Assembly: GCF_024508665.1 (NCBI RefSeq)
Contig: NZ_JANINP010000007.1
Span: 248,001 to 312,000, forward strand
DNA: 64,000 bases
Source of the DNA: Sphingomonas sp.
GTDB lineage: Bacteria > Pseudomonadota > Alphaproteobacteria > Sphingomonadales > Sphingomonadaceae
Direction: 5' to 3'
Part shown: positions 20,825 to 30,802 of the stretch, piece after piece
How positions within the stretch are numbered: position 1 is the first letter of the stretch
Layout: the number at the start of each line of letters is the position of its first letter
Notes under the pieces: model-generated
Seen by the model: only the letters and a program-made list of their open reading frames with translations
The model's database searches: none
What the model was told of the DNA's origin: nothing
Translations under genes and position numbers: made by a program

Positions 20825-21970
20825 TCACCCCCCGCGCTTCAAGGTCTCGCGCGCGATGATGAGTTGCTGGATCTGGCTGGTGCCTTCGTAGATGCGGAAC
20901 AGGCGAACGTCGCGATACAGCCGCTCGATACCGTAATCGGCGATATAGCCGGCGCCGCCATAGATCTGGACCGCGCGGTCGGCGACCCGGCCGACCATCT
21001 CGCTGGCGAAATATTTCGCCGCGGCCGATTCCATGACGACGTCCTTGCCGGCGTCCTTGGCGGCAGCGGTTTCGAGGACGAGCGCGCGGGCGGCGAGCGC
21101 CTCGGTCTTGGAATCGGCGATCATCGCCTGGATCAATTGGTGCTCGGCGATCGGTTTGCCGAATTGCTTGCGCTCGCTCGCATAAGCCACGCAATCGGCG
21201 ATCAGCCGCTCGGCGACGCCGACGCAAACCGCGGAAATATGCAGCCGCCCGCGATCGAGCACGCGCATTGCGATCTTGAAGCCTTCGCCCTCGGCACCGA
21301 GCCGGTTCTCGGCCGGCACGATCACGTCGTCGAAGATCACGTCGGCGACCTTGGCGCCCTTTTGTCCCATCTTCTTCTCGGGTTCGCCGATCGACACGCC
21401 GGCCAGATCGCGCGGCACCAGGAAAGCGGAGACGCCGCGTCCGCCGGGCTCGTCGCCCGTCCGTGCCATCACGGTGAACAGATCCGCCTTGTCGGCATTG
21501 GTGATGAAGCGCTTGGTGCCCGACAGGCGATAGGCTTGTCCGTCCCACATGGCCTTGGTCTTTACCGCGCCCGAATCGGAGCCGACATCGGGCTCGGTCA
21601 GCGCGAAGCTGGTGATAACCTCGCCGCTGGCGATCCTGGGCAGCCATTCGGCTTTCTGCTCGGGACTGCCGGCCATCACCAGCCCCTGGCTGCCGATCCC
21701 GACATTGGTGCCGAAGCTCGAGCGGAAGGCAGGCGTGGTGCGGCCGAGCTCGATCGCGACCTTGGCCTCCTCGATCATGGTCAGGCCAAGACCGCCATAT
21801 TCCTCGGCGATCGACAGGCCGAACAGGCCCATCTCCTTCATCTCAGCAGTCACGGCGTCGGGGATCGCGTCATTGGCTTCGACATCGGCTTCCAACGGAC
21901 GCAGCCGCTCGGCCACGAAGCGGCGGACGGTGTCGATCAGAGCGTCGAAGGTTTCGGCGTCGAGCGCCAT
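20825..21970 (-). CDS. Acyl-CoA dehydrogenase
   Basis: FALTEPDVGSDSGAVKTKA, YASERKQFGKPIAEHQLIQAM, QIYGGAGYIADYGIERLYRDVR. Confidence 0.95.
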   Translation of the reverse strand: MALDAETFDALIDTVRRFVAERLRPLEADVEANDAIPDAVTAEMKEMGLFGLSIAEEYGGLGLTMIEEAKVAIELGRTTPAFRSSFGTNVGIGSQGLVMAGSPEQKAEWLPRIASGEVITSFALTEPDVGSDSGAVKTKAMWDGQAYRLSGTKRFITNADKADLFTVMARTGDEPGGRGVSAFLVPRDLAGVSIGEPEKKMGQKGAKVADVIFDDVIVPAENRLGAEGEGFKIAMRVLDRGRLHISAVCVGVAERLIADCVAYASERKQFGKPIAEHQLIQAMIADSKTEALAARALVLETAAAKDAGKDVVMESAAAKYFASEMVGRVADRAVQIYGGAGYIADYGIERLYRDVRLFRIYEGTSQIQQLIIARETLKRGG

Positions 21971-21995
21971 GGCTTTCTCTCCCCTAGTCCAATTC

Positions 21996-22086
21996 GTCAT
22001 GCCGGGCTTGTCCCGGCATCCAACGTGCAACAACGGCTGGATTCCGCTGTGGAGGGTTGGACCCCGGCACAGGGCCGGGGTGACGG
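21996..22086. repeat. Dispersed ~90-bp palindromic repeat (GTCATGCCGGG...CCCCGG), copy 1
   Basis: GTCATGCCGGGCTTGTCCCGGCATCC ... ACAACGGCTGGATTCCG ... ACCCCGGCACAGGGCCGGGGTGAC. Confidence 0.85.
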
Positions 22087-22203
22087 TTGGTAGATTGGCC
22101 AAGCGCCTGCGGCAATATCAAACAAACCCGAAATTCGAAAAGTTGGATTGACCGGCTTCAAGCCCCCTCTATGGTGCGCCAAAAATACATGCAGGAGAAT
22201 GGA

Positions 22204-23034
22204 ATGCGGTTTCAGGGCAAACGCGCCGTGGTTACTGGCGGCGCCTCCGGTATTGGGCGTGCGACGGCGTTGCGCCTGGTCGAGGAAGGCGCGGATGTGT
22301 TGATCGGTGACGTCGATGTCGCGGGCGGCCAGGAACTTGCCGAAACATCGAACGGCCGCATCCGCTTCCAGAAAACCGACGTGACCCAGGCCGCCGATAT
22401 CGAAGCGCTGATGGCGGCCGCCGATGCCGCGGGCGGCCTGGACGTGGTGTTCAACAATGCCGGCGCGGCCGGGTCGCGCGACAAGATCGACGAGATTTCG
22501 CCCGACGATTGGGATCGCACCATGAGCCTGTTGCTGCGATCGGTGGCGATGGGCATCCGCTATGCCGCGCCGCTGATGGCGAAGCGGGGCGGAGGAGCGA
22601 TCGTCAACACGTCGAGCGTGTCCGCTTTGGGCAGCGGCTACGCGCCGACCGCTTATTCGACCGCCAAGGCAGGCGTGCTGCATTTGACCAAGGTGGCGGC
22701 GGCCGACCTCGCCAAGCACAATATCCGCGTCAATGCAGTCGTGCCGGGGTTCATCACCACCAACATCTTCACCTCGGCGCTCGGGCTCGAAGGCGCGGTG
22801 CGCGATCAGGTCAATGGCGTGATCGCGCAAACCGCCGCGCACGCCCAGCCGGTGCAGCGCGCCGGACGGCCCGAGGACATTGCGGCGGCAGTCGCGTATC
22901 TGGCGAGCGATGACGCCAGCTTCGTCACCGGCACGCACATCCTGGTCGATGGCGGCATGCTGATCGGCACGCGCGCGAGCTGGGACGACAGCGTACCCGG
23001 CCTGTTCTCGTCGCTGGAGGCGGCGGCCTCGTGA
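22204..23034 (+). CDS. SDR family oxidoreductase
   Basis: AVVTGGASGIGRATALRLVEEGADVLIGD, NNAGAAGS, YSTAKAGVLHLTK. Confidence 0.93.
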   Translation: MRFQGKRAVVTGGASGIGRATALRLVEEGADVLIGDVDVAGGQELAETSNGRIRFQKTDVTQAADIEALMAAADAAGGLDVVFNNAGAAGSRDKIDEISPDDWDRTMSLLLRSVAMGIRYAAPLMAKRGGGAIVNTSSVSALGSGYAPTAYSTAKAGVLHLTKVAAADLAKHNIRVNAVVPGFITTNIFTSALGLEGAVRDQVNGVIAQTAAHAQPVQRAGRPEDIAAAVAYLASDDASFVTGTHILVDGGMLIGTRASWDDSVPGLFSSLEAAAS

Positions 23035-24488
23035 GCAAATTGGCAGCGCCGGCGCCGCGGCGGCTTTCGACCTGGACCACTGCGAGTTACGGCTTCGGAT
23101 CGGTCGCCTATGGGGTCAAGGACGCCGGGTTCGGGACGTTCCTGCTGATCTTCTACAATCAGGTGGTCGGGCTTGACGCCTCTACGGTCGGGTTGGTCAT
23201 CTTCGTCGCGCTGGTCTGCGACGCATTCGTCGATCCGCTGATCGGCGTCTTGTCGGATCGCACGCGCGGGCGCTGGGGCCGGCGCCATCCATGGATGTAT
23301 TCGGCGGCGCTCCCGATCGCGATCGGATGGCTTTTGTTGTGGAACCCGCCGCACATGAGCAGCGGCGCCACGCTGGCCTGGCTGTTCGCGACCGCTGTGG
23401 TCGTGCGCAGCGCGGTCAGTTGCTATGAAGTGCCGTCGCAGGCGCTGACACCCGAGCTGACGTCGGATTACGACGAGCGCACGCGGATTACTTCATATCG
23501 CTACCTGTTCGGCTGGGCGGGCGGGCTCGCGATCCTGCTGCTCGCTTACGGCGTGTTTCTGACGCCGAGCGCTGATTATCCGAACGGCCTGCTCAACCGG
23601 GTCGGTTATGGTCACCTGGCGATCGCCAGTACCGTGATCATGGTGGTTGCCATCCTGGCATCGGCGCTGGGCACGCATCACGAGATTGCCCGGCTGCCCA
23701 AGACGGTGGTGCGCAGCCAGACGCTCGGCGAGCATTTCCGCGAGCTGTGGGAGACGGTCAAGAATCGCGGCTTCCTGATCCTGATGCTGGCGGGCGTCTG
23801 CGCTTATACCAACCAGGGGATCAGCTACGCGCTGTCCAACTACACCTACAACTATGTCTGGCAGTTCAAGTCGTGGACGCTGCAGCTGTTGCCGTTCGCG
23901 CTGATGCTGGGCGCGGCGCTTGCCTTTGTCATTGCACCCGCCGTCGGCAGACGGACGAGCAAGCCGCGCGCCGCGATGGCATTCGTGCTGGCGGCCACCG
24001 TGTTCCACACCATGCCTTATTGGCTGCGCTTCGCCGGTCTCGTTCCTGCTCCGGGATCGAGCGCGCTGGTGTTCATGCTGTTGCCGATCTTCGTCATTGC
24101 GACGGCCCTCAGCGTATCGTCGTTCATCCTGGGCGCCTCGATGATGGCCGACGTCGTCGAGGATTCGGAAGCGCGGACCGGCCGGCGGTCGGAAGGCGTG
24201 TATTTCGCCGGTTCGTTCTTCGTCCAGAAATGCACCTCGGGCCTGGGCATCATGATCGTCGGCCAGTTGCTCGACCTCGTCTCGTTCCCCAAGGGCGCGA
24301 AGCCGGGCATGGTGCCGATCGCGGTGATCGACCATCTGACGCTCGCCTTCATCCTGATCTACGGTTCGCTGGCGATCGTCGCGGCTGTCCTGTTCGCGAA
24401 ATTCCCATTCGGTCGCACCGAACACGAAGCGCGGTTGGAGCGGATGATCGCGGCAGCGGAAGCCGAAGGGGCGCCGCACGCGCCCTGA
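23031..24488 (+). CDS. MFS transporter, GPH (MelB-like) family
   Basis: 12-TM pattern; VCDAFVDPLIGVLSDRTRGRWGRRHPWM and ADVVEDSEARTGRRSEGVYFAGSFFVQK. Confidence 0.92.
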   Translation: MSKLAAPAPRRLSTWTTASYGFGSVAYGVKDAGFGTFLLIFYNQVVGLDASTVGLVIFVALVCDAFVDPLIGVLSDRTRGRWGRRHPWMYSAALPIAIGWLLLWNPPHMSSGATLAWLFATAVVVRSAVSCYEVPSQALTPELTSDYDERTRITSYRYLFGWAGGLAILLLAYGVFLTPSADYPNGLLNRVGYGHLAIASTVIMVVAILASALGTHHEIARLPKTVVRSQTLGEHFRELWETVKNRGFLILMLAGVCAYTNQGISYALSNYTYNYVWQFKSWTLQLLPFALMLGAALAFVIAPAVGRRTSKPRAAMAFVLAATVFHTMPYWLRFAGLVPAPGSSALVFMLLPIFVIATALSVSSFILGASMMADVVEDSEARTGRRSEGVYFAGSFFVQKCTSGLGIMIVGQLLDLVSFPKGAKPGMVPIAVIDHLTLAFILIYGSLAIVAAVLFAKFPFGRTEHEARLERMIAAAEAEGAPHAP

Positions 24489-24709
24489 TCACGGTGGTGA
24501 CACCGGTAGCGATTCGCGCGGGATTCGGCCACAAAATCTAGGTGTGGGGGGCGGCAATCGGGTCCGCTCAGCACCTCATTTGGGCGTTCACCGGCGACGA
24601 AACACCGTTCGTCGTGAAAGGTTCCATTCATCGCCCCGACAGGGTTCCCATGTCGGTTTTGTCCACCTAACCAACCATCAATAGTTCAACGGACCTTTTG
24701 GGGGGTCGC

Positions 24710-25273
24710 ATGAAATTTGGTGGTTTGGCAGCGCGATTCGCGCTGGTGGCGCTCTGCGCCCTGGCGACGACGGTGCCGGCTCAGGCTCGGTTCTGGCAGT
24801 GCGCTCCCTATGCGCGCGAGATCTCGGGCATCCAGATTTTCGGCAACGCCAACACCTGGTGGTCGCAGGCCGCCGGCAAGTATGAGCGGGGCAATACCCC
24901 CAAGGTCGGATCGGTGCTCGCCTTCGCTTCCACCGGCCATATGCGCCTTGGTCACGTCGCGATGGTATCGGCAATCGTCAGCGATCGCGAAGTCCTGTTG
25001 ACCCATGCCAATTGGTCGCGTCACGGCGGCGTCGAATACAATGTCCGCGCGATCGACGTGTCGGCCAACGGCGACTGGAGCGAGGTCAAGGTCTGGTACG
25101 GCCCGAATGGCGATCTCGGCACCTCGATCTACCCGACCAAGGGCTTCATTTACGCCAATAGCGCGCCGAAGATGGACAATGGCGACAGCGACCAGATCGA
25201 TACGTCGCGCAGCCAGACGATCGCTACGATCGCTCCGGTTGGTGCTCGCGGGATCGTCGGCGTCCGCGACTAA
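24710..25273 (+). CDS. Secreted CHAP-domain (putative amidase) protein
   Basis: Signal peptide; QCAPYAREISGIQIFGNANTWW, GSVLAFASTGHMRLGHVAMVSAIVSDREVLLTHANW. Confidence 0.88.
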   Translation: MKFGGLAARFALVALCALATTVPAQARFWQCAPYAREISGIQIFGNANTWWSQAAGKYERGNTPKVGSVLAFASTGHMRLGHVAMVSAIVSDREVLLTHANWSRHGGVEYNVRAIDVSANGDWSEVKVWYGPNGDLGTSIYPTKGFIYANSAPKMDNGDSDQIDTSRSQTIATIAPVGARGIVGVRD

Positions 25274-25381
25274 GACGGACCTGTCCCTCAAATTATAGCG
25301 AGAGTGCTGCGTTTACGCTTCCCCGGCCTTCGCTGGGGAGGGTCGGTTCATTTTGGCCGAGGCATTTCCTCGGCCGATGTC

Positions 25382-25879
25382 CTACGCCTTGCCCGGTGTG
25401 AAATTCATCGCCGCGCCGTTCATGCAATAGCGCAGGCCGGTCGGTTTGGGCCCATCGTCGAACACATGCCCCAGATGGCCGCCGCAGCGGCGGCAATGGA
25501 CTTCGGTCCGCGTCATTCCCAATGAGCTGTCGTTGCGCGTCTTCACGGCGTTGGGCAGCGGCGCCCAGAAGCTCGGCCAGCCGGTGCCGCTCTCGAATTT
25601 GGTCCTCGACGAATAAAGCGGCAGCGCGCATCCCTTGCACGAGAAGATGCCGGCGCGGTGCTCGTTGTTGAGCGGGCTGGTATAGGGCGTCTCCGTCGCC
25701 TCGTGCCGCAGCACCTGGTAGGAGAGCCCCGGCAGCCGCTTGCGCCATTCGGCGTCACTCAACTGGAACTCGAACTTTTCGGGGGGCGCGGCAGGCGCGG
25801 CGCGGCAGCCACCGACCAGCATCGTCGCGGCACCTGTGCCGGCCAGGGTCAGGAAATGGCGGCGGTCGAACGTCATCAT
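25382..25879 (-). CDS. msrB: Peptide-methionine (R)-S-oxide reductase with twin-arginine/lipobox leader
   Basis: RRHFLTLAGTGAATMLVGGC leader; GTGWPSFWAPL, RTEVHCRRCGGHLGHVFDDGP, RYCMNGAAMNF. Confidence 0.95.
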   Translation of the reverse strand: MMTFDRRHFLTLAGTGAATMLVGGCRAAPAAPPEKFEFQLSDAEWRKRLPGLSYQVLRHEATETPYTSPLNNEHRAGIFSCKGCALPLYSSRTKFESGTGWPSFWAPLPNAVKTRNDSSLGMTRTEVHCRRCGGHLGHVFDDGPKPTGLRYCMNGAAMNFTPGKA

Positions 25880-25955
25880 ATGGGCTCCATCGGTCGGACC
25901 TATACAGGTACGGACGAGGAGCCCCACGGGTTTCAACCCGCCGCGATTCCCGCGC

Positions 25956-27224
25956 TCAATATTTGCTGATCTCGACCGGCAGCTTGCGATAGCCGTGGAC
26001 GAAGCATGCCGCGACGCGTGTCGGCTCGCCGACGACGTTCACCCGCATCCTGCGCTTGGCCATTTCCTCCAGCAACACGCTGATCTGGAGCTCTGCAAGG
26101 CGCGCACCGACGCAGCGATGGATGCCGTGGCCGAAGGCGAGGTGGCGGCGCGCATTTGGCCGGTCGACGACGATATTGTCGGCGTCGTCGCCGAACACGG
26201 TCTCGTCGCGATTGGCCGAGATGTACCAGAGCGCGAGCTTGTCGCCTTCCCTGATTGTCTGTCCGCCCAGTTCGTAATCCTGCGTCGCGGTGCGGCGCAT
26301 GTGCGCCAGCGGCGTTTGCCATCGGACGATTTCCTGGACCGCGTTCGGGATCAGTTCCGGATTGGCCTCCAGCTTGGCGCGCTGGTCGGGGAACAGGTCG
26401 AGACCATAGGCGGCCGCCGACATCGAGTTGCGCGTCGTGTCGTTGCCGCCGACGATCAGCAGGATCAGATTGCCGAGGAATTCGTACTGATCCATCTCCG
26501 CCATCGCGTCGGAATGGATCATCATGCTGATCAGGTCGGGAGTAGGCTCCTTGCCGACCTTCTGGTTCCACAGATTCTGGAAATAGGCGCCGCACTCGAA
26601 CATGTGCGTCAGTCGCTCGGCGCGCAGCTCCGGCGTCTTGACCAGCTCGATATCGCCGGCCCAGTCGGACCAGAAGGTCAGCTTGCGGCGATCTTCCCAT
26701 GGAAAGTCGAACAGGATGGCAAGCATCTGGGTGGTCAGTTCGATCGACACCTTGTCGACCCAATCGAATTGTTCGCCCCAGGGCAATGTATCGAGAAGCT
26801 CGGACGTGCGGCGGACGATGTCCGTCTTCATCCGCACCATCTCGCTCGGCGTGAAGGCCGGAGCGACGGTACGGCGCTGGCCGGTATGCTTGGGCCGATC
26901 CATCGCGATGAACATCGGCATCTTGACGTCGCTCTCGGGCAGGAAATCGGCGAGGGTGATCCCGCCGACTTCGGACGAGAAGATTTCCGGCAGCGATTCC
27001 GCCTCGACGATCGGCTTGTAGGTGGAGATCGACCAATAGGGGCCGAAGTCCGAATGCTCGACCTTGTGGACCGGCGATTCGGCACGCAGCTTCTTGAACG
27101 GCGCCTGCCAGACGTCGTCGCGATACAGTTCGGCGCGGCTGACATCGAGCGGATCGACCGGGCCGTCATATTTGTAGGTCGGCCCGTTCGCCATCATCTC
27201 GGTCAATTCGGCCTGAGTCGCCAT
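25956..27224 (-). CDS. Cytochrome P450, CYP153-like (alkane/fatty-acid hydroxylase type)
   Basis: Heme motif FGHGIHRCVGARLAELQ; LLIVGGNDTTRNSM I-helix; IVRWQTPLAHMRRTA as remembered for CYP153. Confidence 0.88.
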   Translation of the reverse strand: MATQAELTEMMANGPTYKYDGPVDPLDVSRAELYRDDVWQAPFKKLRAESPVHKVEHSDFGPYWSISTYKPIVEAESLPEIFSSEVGGITLADFLPESDVKMPMFIAMDRPKHTGQRRTVAPAFTPSEMVRMKTDIVRRTSELLDTLPWGEQFDWVDKVSIELTTQMLAILFDFPWEDRRKLTFWSDWAGDIELVKTPELRAERLTHMFECGAYFQNLWNQKVGKEPTPDLISMMIHSDAMAEMDQYEFLGNLILLIVGGNDTTRNSMSAAAYGLDLFPDQRAKLEANPELIPNAVQEIVRWQTPLAHMRRTATQDYELGGQTIREGDKLALWYISANRDETVFGDDADNIVVDRPNARRHLAFGHGIHRCVGARLAELQISVLLEEMAKRRMRVNVVGEPTRVAACFVHGYRKLPVEISKY

Positions 27225-27290
27225 GCCCACTCTCCTATATGTGGGGCAAGACAAACCTATACTTACACAGATGTCAATAGTGAAGCGGCT

Positions 27291-27443
27291 AGTCTGTTCG
27301 AAAACGCGCTGAGGGCGCGTTTTGCGGCACCAGCCCGCTCCCCCACCCTACCTCCCAATCAGGGTATTCTATGGGAGGCCGGGTGGGGGAGCGGGCTGGT
27401 GCGGCCTCAAAACTCGCTCTTTTGCGGAGTTTTCAAACAGACT
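27291..27443. mobile_element. MITE-like palindromic element (153 bp)
   Basis: Ends AGTCTGTTCGAAAAC / GTTTTCAAACAGACT (14/15 inverted match) flank nested inverted repeats GCACCAGCCCGCTCCCCCACCC...GGGTGGGGGAGCGGGCTGGTGC. Confidence 0.65.
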
Positions 27444-28689
27444 CTGAGCTGCTGGAAGGCTGCGGCTGTTTGCGTTTGCGCTTCGGCCCTTCGCCCGATT
27501 TCAGCACGCCGCGGCGGAACCAGCGCGCGCCCAGCGAGATCACCAGCGACACCCAGAGCAATTGCCACAGAATCGCGACCGCGTGCGGCCATAGCGCCGA
27601 CGAATTGGCGGCATGCGCGGCCATGGCCATGGGCGAGCTGAACGGGAAGATTTCCGCGATCCAGGCGATCGTGCTCCCCGGCTTGCCCGCGGCGGCGGTC
27701 GACATGCCGACATTGGCCATTTGCACGACGGTCATCGGCAGCGCCATCAGCTGGAGCTCGCGCTGGGTCGAGGCTTGGGCGCCGAGGATCAGATAGACCG
27801 CGCCGATCAGCAGGTAAGACATCACGAAATAGGCGAGGAACAACAGAGCGAAGACAGGCTTGCCGACGGCGGGCGCGACACCCGCCAGCGCCGCCGCCGT
27901 CCCGGCAGGGAGAATGGCGGTGATCTGGCTCGCGACCGTGCCCCAGAAGCCGACGAACAGCAAAGCGACGCCGAACATGCCGATGAGCTTGCCGAAGAAC
28001 ACCGATTCGAGCGGCACCGCGGCGGCGAGCACTTCGATCACCTTGTTGCTGCGTTCTTCCGCCATCGTCCCCATCGTCAGGCCGGCGAGGAACAGGGTGA
28101 GCAGGAAGATGGCCATGACCGCGAACAAGGCCGCCGCATTATGGCCGCTGGTGGTCACGACGGTGCGGACGATCTTCGTCTTGGTCGGCGCGCTGAGCGG
28201 CGCGGTCGATCCCAGCTTCTGCGCGCGCAACGCCTGCTCCGCGAGACCCGCGAGATAATCGGCTTCGTTGCTCCCACCGCCGCCATAGACGATCGTCGGG
28301 TGCTCGAGCGGCCCGTAAAGCGCCGCGTCGACATCGCCGTCGCGGCTCGACACGCGTGCGCGGGCCTGGGCGGCGGGGTCGTTCGACGGCGTCACGACGT
28401 CGAGGGGCGGCGGGATGTCGCCACGTCCGAATACCTGGCGCAACTGCCGGTCGGTCGCGACGATCGCCGCAGCCTGATCGGGCGCGGCGATCACGACGAT
28501 CCGAGCGCGGTCGGCGGCGCCCTGCGCCATGCTCGATGCGCCGAAGCCGCCGGCTGCGCCGAACAGGATGGTGAACATCGGCGACAACAGGAAAAGCAGG
28601 AAGGTCGGGGTGAACACGGTGGCGATGAAATCGCGCCGCGCCACGGTCAGCGCCTGGCGCAGTCCACGACCGATGTTATTGGCCATCAC
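27433..28689 (-). CDS. ABC transporter permease (NatB/ABC-2 type)
   Basis: MAEERSNKVIEVLAAAVPLESVFFGKLIGM; multiple TM; overlaps the ATPase gene. Confidence 0.92.
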   Translation of the reverse strand: MMANNIGRGLRQALTVARRDFIATVFTPTFLLFLLSPMFTILFGAAGGFGASSMAQGAADRARIVVIAAPDQAAAIVATDRQLRQVFGRGDIPPPLDVVTPSNDPAAQARARVSSRDGDVDAALYGPLEHPTIVYGGGGSNEADYLAGLAEQALRAQKLGSTAPLSAPTKTKIVRTVVTTSGHNAAALFAVMAIFLLTLFLAGLTMGTMAEERSNKVIEVLAAAVPLESVFFGKLIGMFGVALLFVGFWGTVASQITAILPAGTAAALAGVAPAVGKPVFALLFLAYFVMSYLLIGAVYLILGAQASTQRELQLMALPMTVVQMANVGMSTAAAGKPGSTIAWIAEIFPFSSPMAMAAHAANSSALWPHAVAILWQLLWVSLVISLGARWFRRGVLKSGEGPKRKRKQPQPSSSSESV

Positions 28690-29615
28690 AGCGCCTCCGC
28701 TTCGGCTTGGGCCAGCGCTTCGGCGCCGACGATGCGGACGAAGGCATCGTGCAGACCGGGACGCTCGATCGACAGCCCGGCGACGCCAAAGCCCGATTGC
28801 GTCAGCTTGAGCAGCAATGCCTCGACCGCGTCATCGGCGACGGGAAAGACCCAGTCGCGCCCATTATGCTGCGCATCGGCAGGCAGGATCGCCGCCACCT
28901 CGGGGCCGTCGCGCTCGGGCTGGTAATGCGCGCGCATCGGTAGCAGCCCGCGCGCGTCCGCGACCGTCCCTTCGAACCGCCGCTTGCCCCCGGCGATGAT
29001 CGCCAGCCGGTCGCACAGCCGCTCGGCATGCGCCATGACATGGGTCGAAAACAGGACGGTGGCGCCGCGCGCCTGTTCGGCGCGGATCAGCCGTTCGAGC
29101 CCTTCCTGGTTGACCGGATCGAGTCCCGAAAAGGGTTCGTCGAGCACGAGCAAATCGGGCTGATGGACGACCGAGCCGAGCAACTGGACCAGTTGCGCCA
29201 TGCCCTTGGACAATTTGCGGATCTTGAAATCGACCGCATAGCCTAGGCCGGCTTGCTCCATCATCTCCACCGCGCGCTTGCGCCCGGTTTTCCACGGCAG
29301 GCCGCGCAACGCGCCCATGAAGGCGATCGCTTCGCGCGCCTTCATCTGGGGATAGAGCCCGCGCTCCTCGGGCAGATAGCCGACATGATCGCTCGCCTCG
29401 CGCGGGCGCTCGCGGCCGAGCAGGGTGCGCTCGCCTTCATCGGGTTCGATGATCCCGAGCAGCATGCGCAAGGTCGTGGTCTTGCCCGCGCCATTGGGGC
29501 CGAGCACACCGTAGATCGTCCCCGTCGGCACGGCGAGATCGACGCCGTCGACCACACGCCGCCCACCGAATTTCTTGACGAGGCCGTGGGCGGTGACGGC
29601 CAGAGATTGAGACAC
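28686..29615 (-). CDS. ABC transporter ATP-binding protein
   Basis: Walker A GPNGAGKTTTLRMLLG, LSKGMAQLVQLLGSVVHQPDLLVLDEPFSGLDP; GTG start after GGGAGG. Confidence 0.94.
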   Translation of the reverse strand: MSQSLAVTAHGLVKKFGGRRVVDGVDLAVPTGTIYGVLGPNGAGKTTTLRMLLGIIEPDEGERTLLGRERPREASDHVGYLPEERGLYPQMKAREAIAFMGALRGLPWKTGRKRAVEMMEQAGLGYAVDFKIRKLSKGMAQLVQLLGSVVHQPDLLVLDEPFSGLDPVNQEGLERLIRAEQARGATVLFSTHVMAHAERLCDRLAIIAGGKRRFEGTVADARGLLPMRAHYQPERDGPEVAAILPADAQHNGRDWVFPVADDAVEALLLKLTQSGFGVAGLSIERPGLHDAFVRIVGAEALAQAEAEAL

Positions 29616-29656
29616 GCGACCTCCCTCGACTGGTTCGTCCGTGGTAGCGGGGCGGA

Positions 29657-30712
29657 GTGACCGAACACAAGTCATTCGAAAACCGCTTGCGCGCCGAAGC
29701 CTTAAGGCTCGGTTTCGCTGCCGTCGGTATCGCGCGCGCCGACGCCGCGCCGCGCTCCGGCGAGCGGCTAAGGCAGTGGCTGGCCGAGGGCCGCCATGGC
29801 GAGATGATCTGGATGGAAGAGCGTGCGCATCACCGTGCCGCGCCGGCCGGATTGTGGCCCGAGGTCAGGAGCGTGATCGCGCTCGGCATGAGTTATGCGC
29901 CCGGACGCGATCCGCTCGCGCTGGCCGGGGAGGGGGATCGCGGGCGGATCTCGGTCTATGCGCAGGGCAGCGACTATCACGATCTCGTCAAGCGGACGCT
30001 GAAGGCACTGGCGCGATGGATCGTGGCGGAAGCGCCGGGAAGCGACCTCAAGGTGTTCGTCGATACCGCGCCGGTGATGGAAAAGCCGTTGGCCGAAGCG
30101 GCCGGGCTTGGCTGGCAGGGCAAGCATACCAACCTGGTCAGCCGCGATCACGGCAGCTGGCTGTTCCTGGGGGCGATCTACACCACGCTCGACCTCGCGC
30201 CCGATGAGGCGGGACGCGATCGCTGCGGTTCGTGCGACGCGTGCCAGCGCTCGTGCCCGACCGATGCCTTTCCGGCGCCCTATCGGCTCGATGCGCGCCG
30301 GTGCATCTCGTATCTGACGATCGAGCATAAAGGGCCGGTGCCGGAGGAATTTCGCGCGGCATTGGGCAATCGCATCTATGGCTGCGACGATTGCCTGGCG
30401 GTGTGCCCGTGGAACAAGTTCGCCTCGGCGGCAGCGGCCAATCGAGCCTTTTTTCCTCGAGCCGAACTAGCGGCACCGTCGCTCGCCGATTTGCTCGCAC
30501 TCGACGATGCGGGATTCCGCGAGGTGTTCTCGGGTTCGCCGATCAAGCGGATCGGGCGGGATCGCATGGTGCGTAATGCGGCCTATGCGGCGGGGAATAG
30601 CGGGGATACGGCACTGGTGCCGGTGCTGGAGGGGCTACAAGAGGACCAGTCCGACGTTGTGCGCGACGCAGCCGAATGGGCGTTAGACAGACTGAAAGCC
30701 CCTCCCCTTTAG
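29657..30712 (+). CDS. queG: Epoxyqueuosine reductase
   Basis: [16 protein letters not shown] and [13 protein letters not shown] 4Fe-4S motifs; [31 protein letters not shown]. Confidence 0.96.
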   Translation: MTEHKSFENRLRAEALRLGFAAVGIARADAAPRSGERLRQWLAEGRHGEMIWMEERAHHRAAPAGLWPEVRSVIALGMSYAPGRDPLALAGEGDRGRISVYAQGSDYHDLVKRTLKALARWIVAEAPGSDLKVFVDTAPVMEKPLAEAAGLGWQGKHTNLVSRDHGSWLFLGAIYTTLDLAPDEAGRDRCGSCDACQRSCPTDAFPAPYRLDARRCISYLTIEHKGPVPEEFRAALGNRIYGCDDCLAVCPWNKFASAAAANRAFFPRAELAAPSLADLLALDDAGFREVFSGSPIKRIGRDRMVRNAAYAAGNSGDTALVPVLEGLQEDQSDVVRDAAEWALDRLKAPPL

Positions 30713-30797
30713 GGGAGGGGTGGGGGTGGGGCAGTGCCCCAAGCCGTATCGCCTATGGATAGGCCCCACCCCAACCCCTCCCGCGAGCGGGAGGGGC
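30697..30797. repeat. Palindromic intergenic repeat overlapping the queG 3' end
   Basis: AGCCCCTCCCCTTTAGGGGAGGGG ... GGATAGGCCCCACCCC ... CCCCTCCCGCGAGCGGGAGGGGCT. Confidence 0.75.
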
Positions 30798-30802
30798 TAA
30801 AC

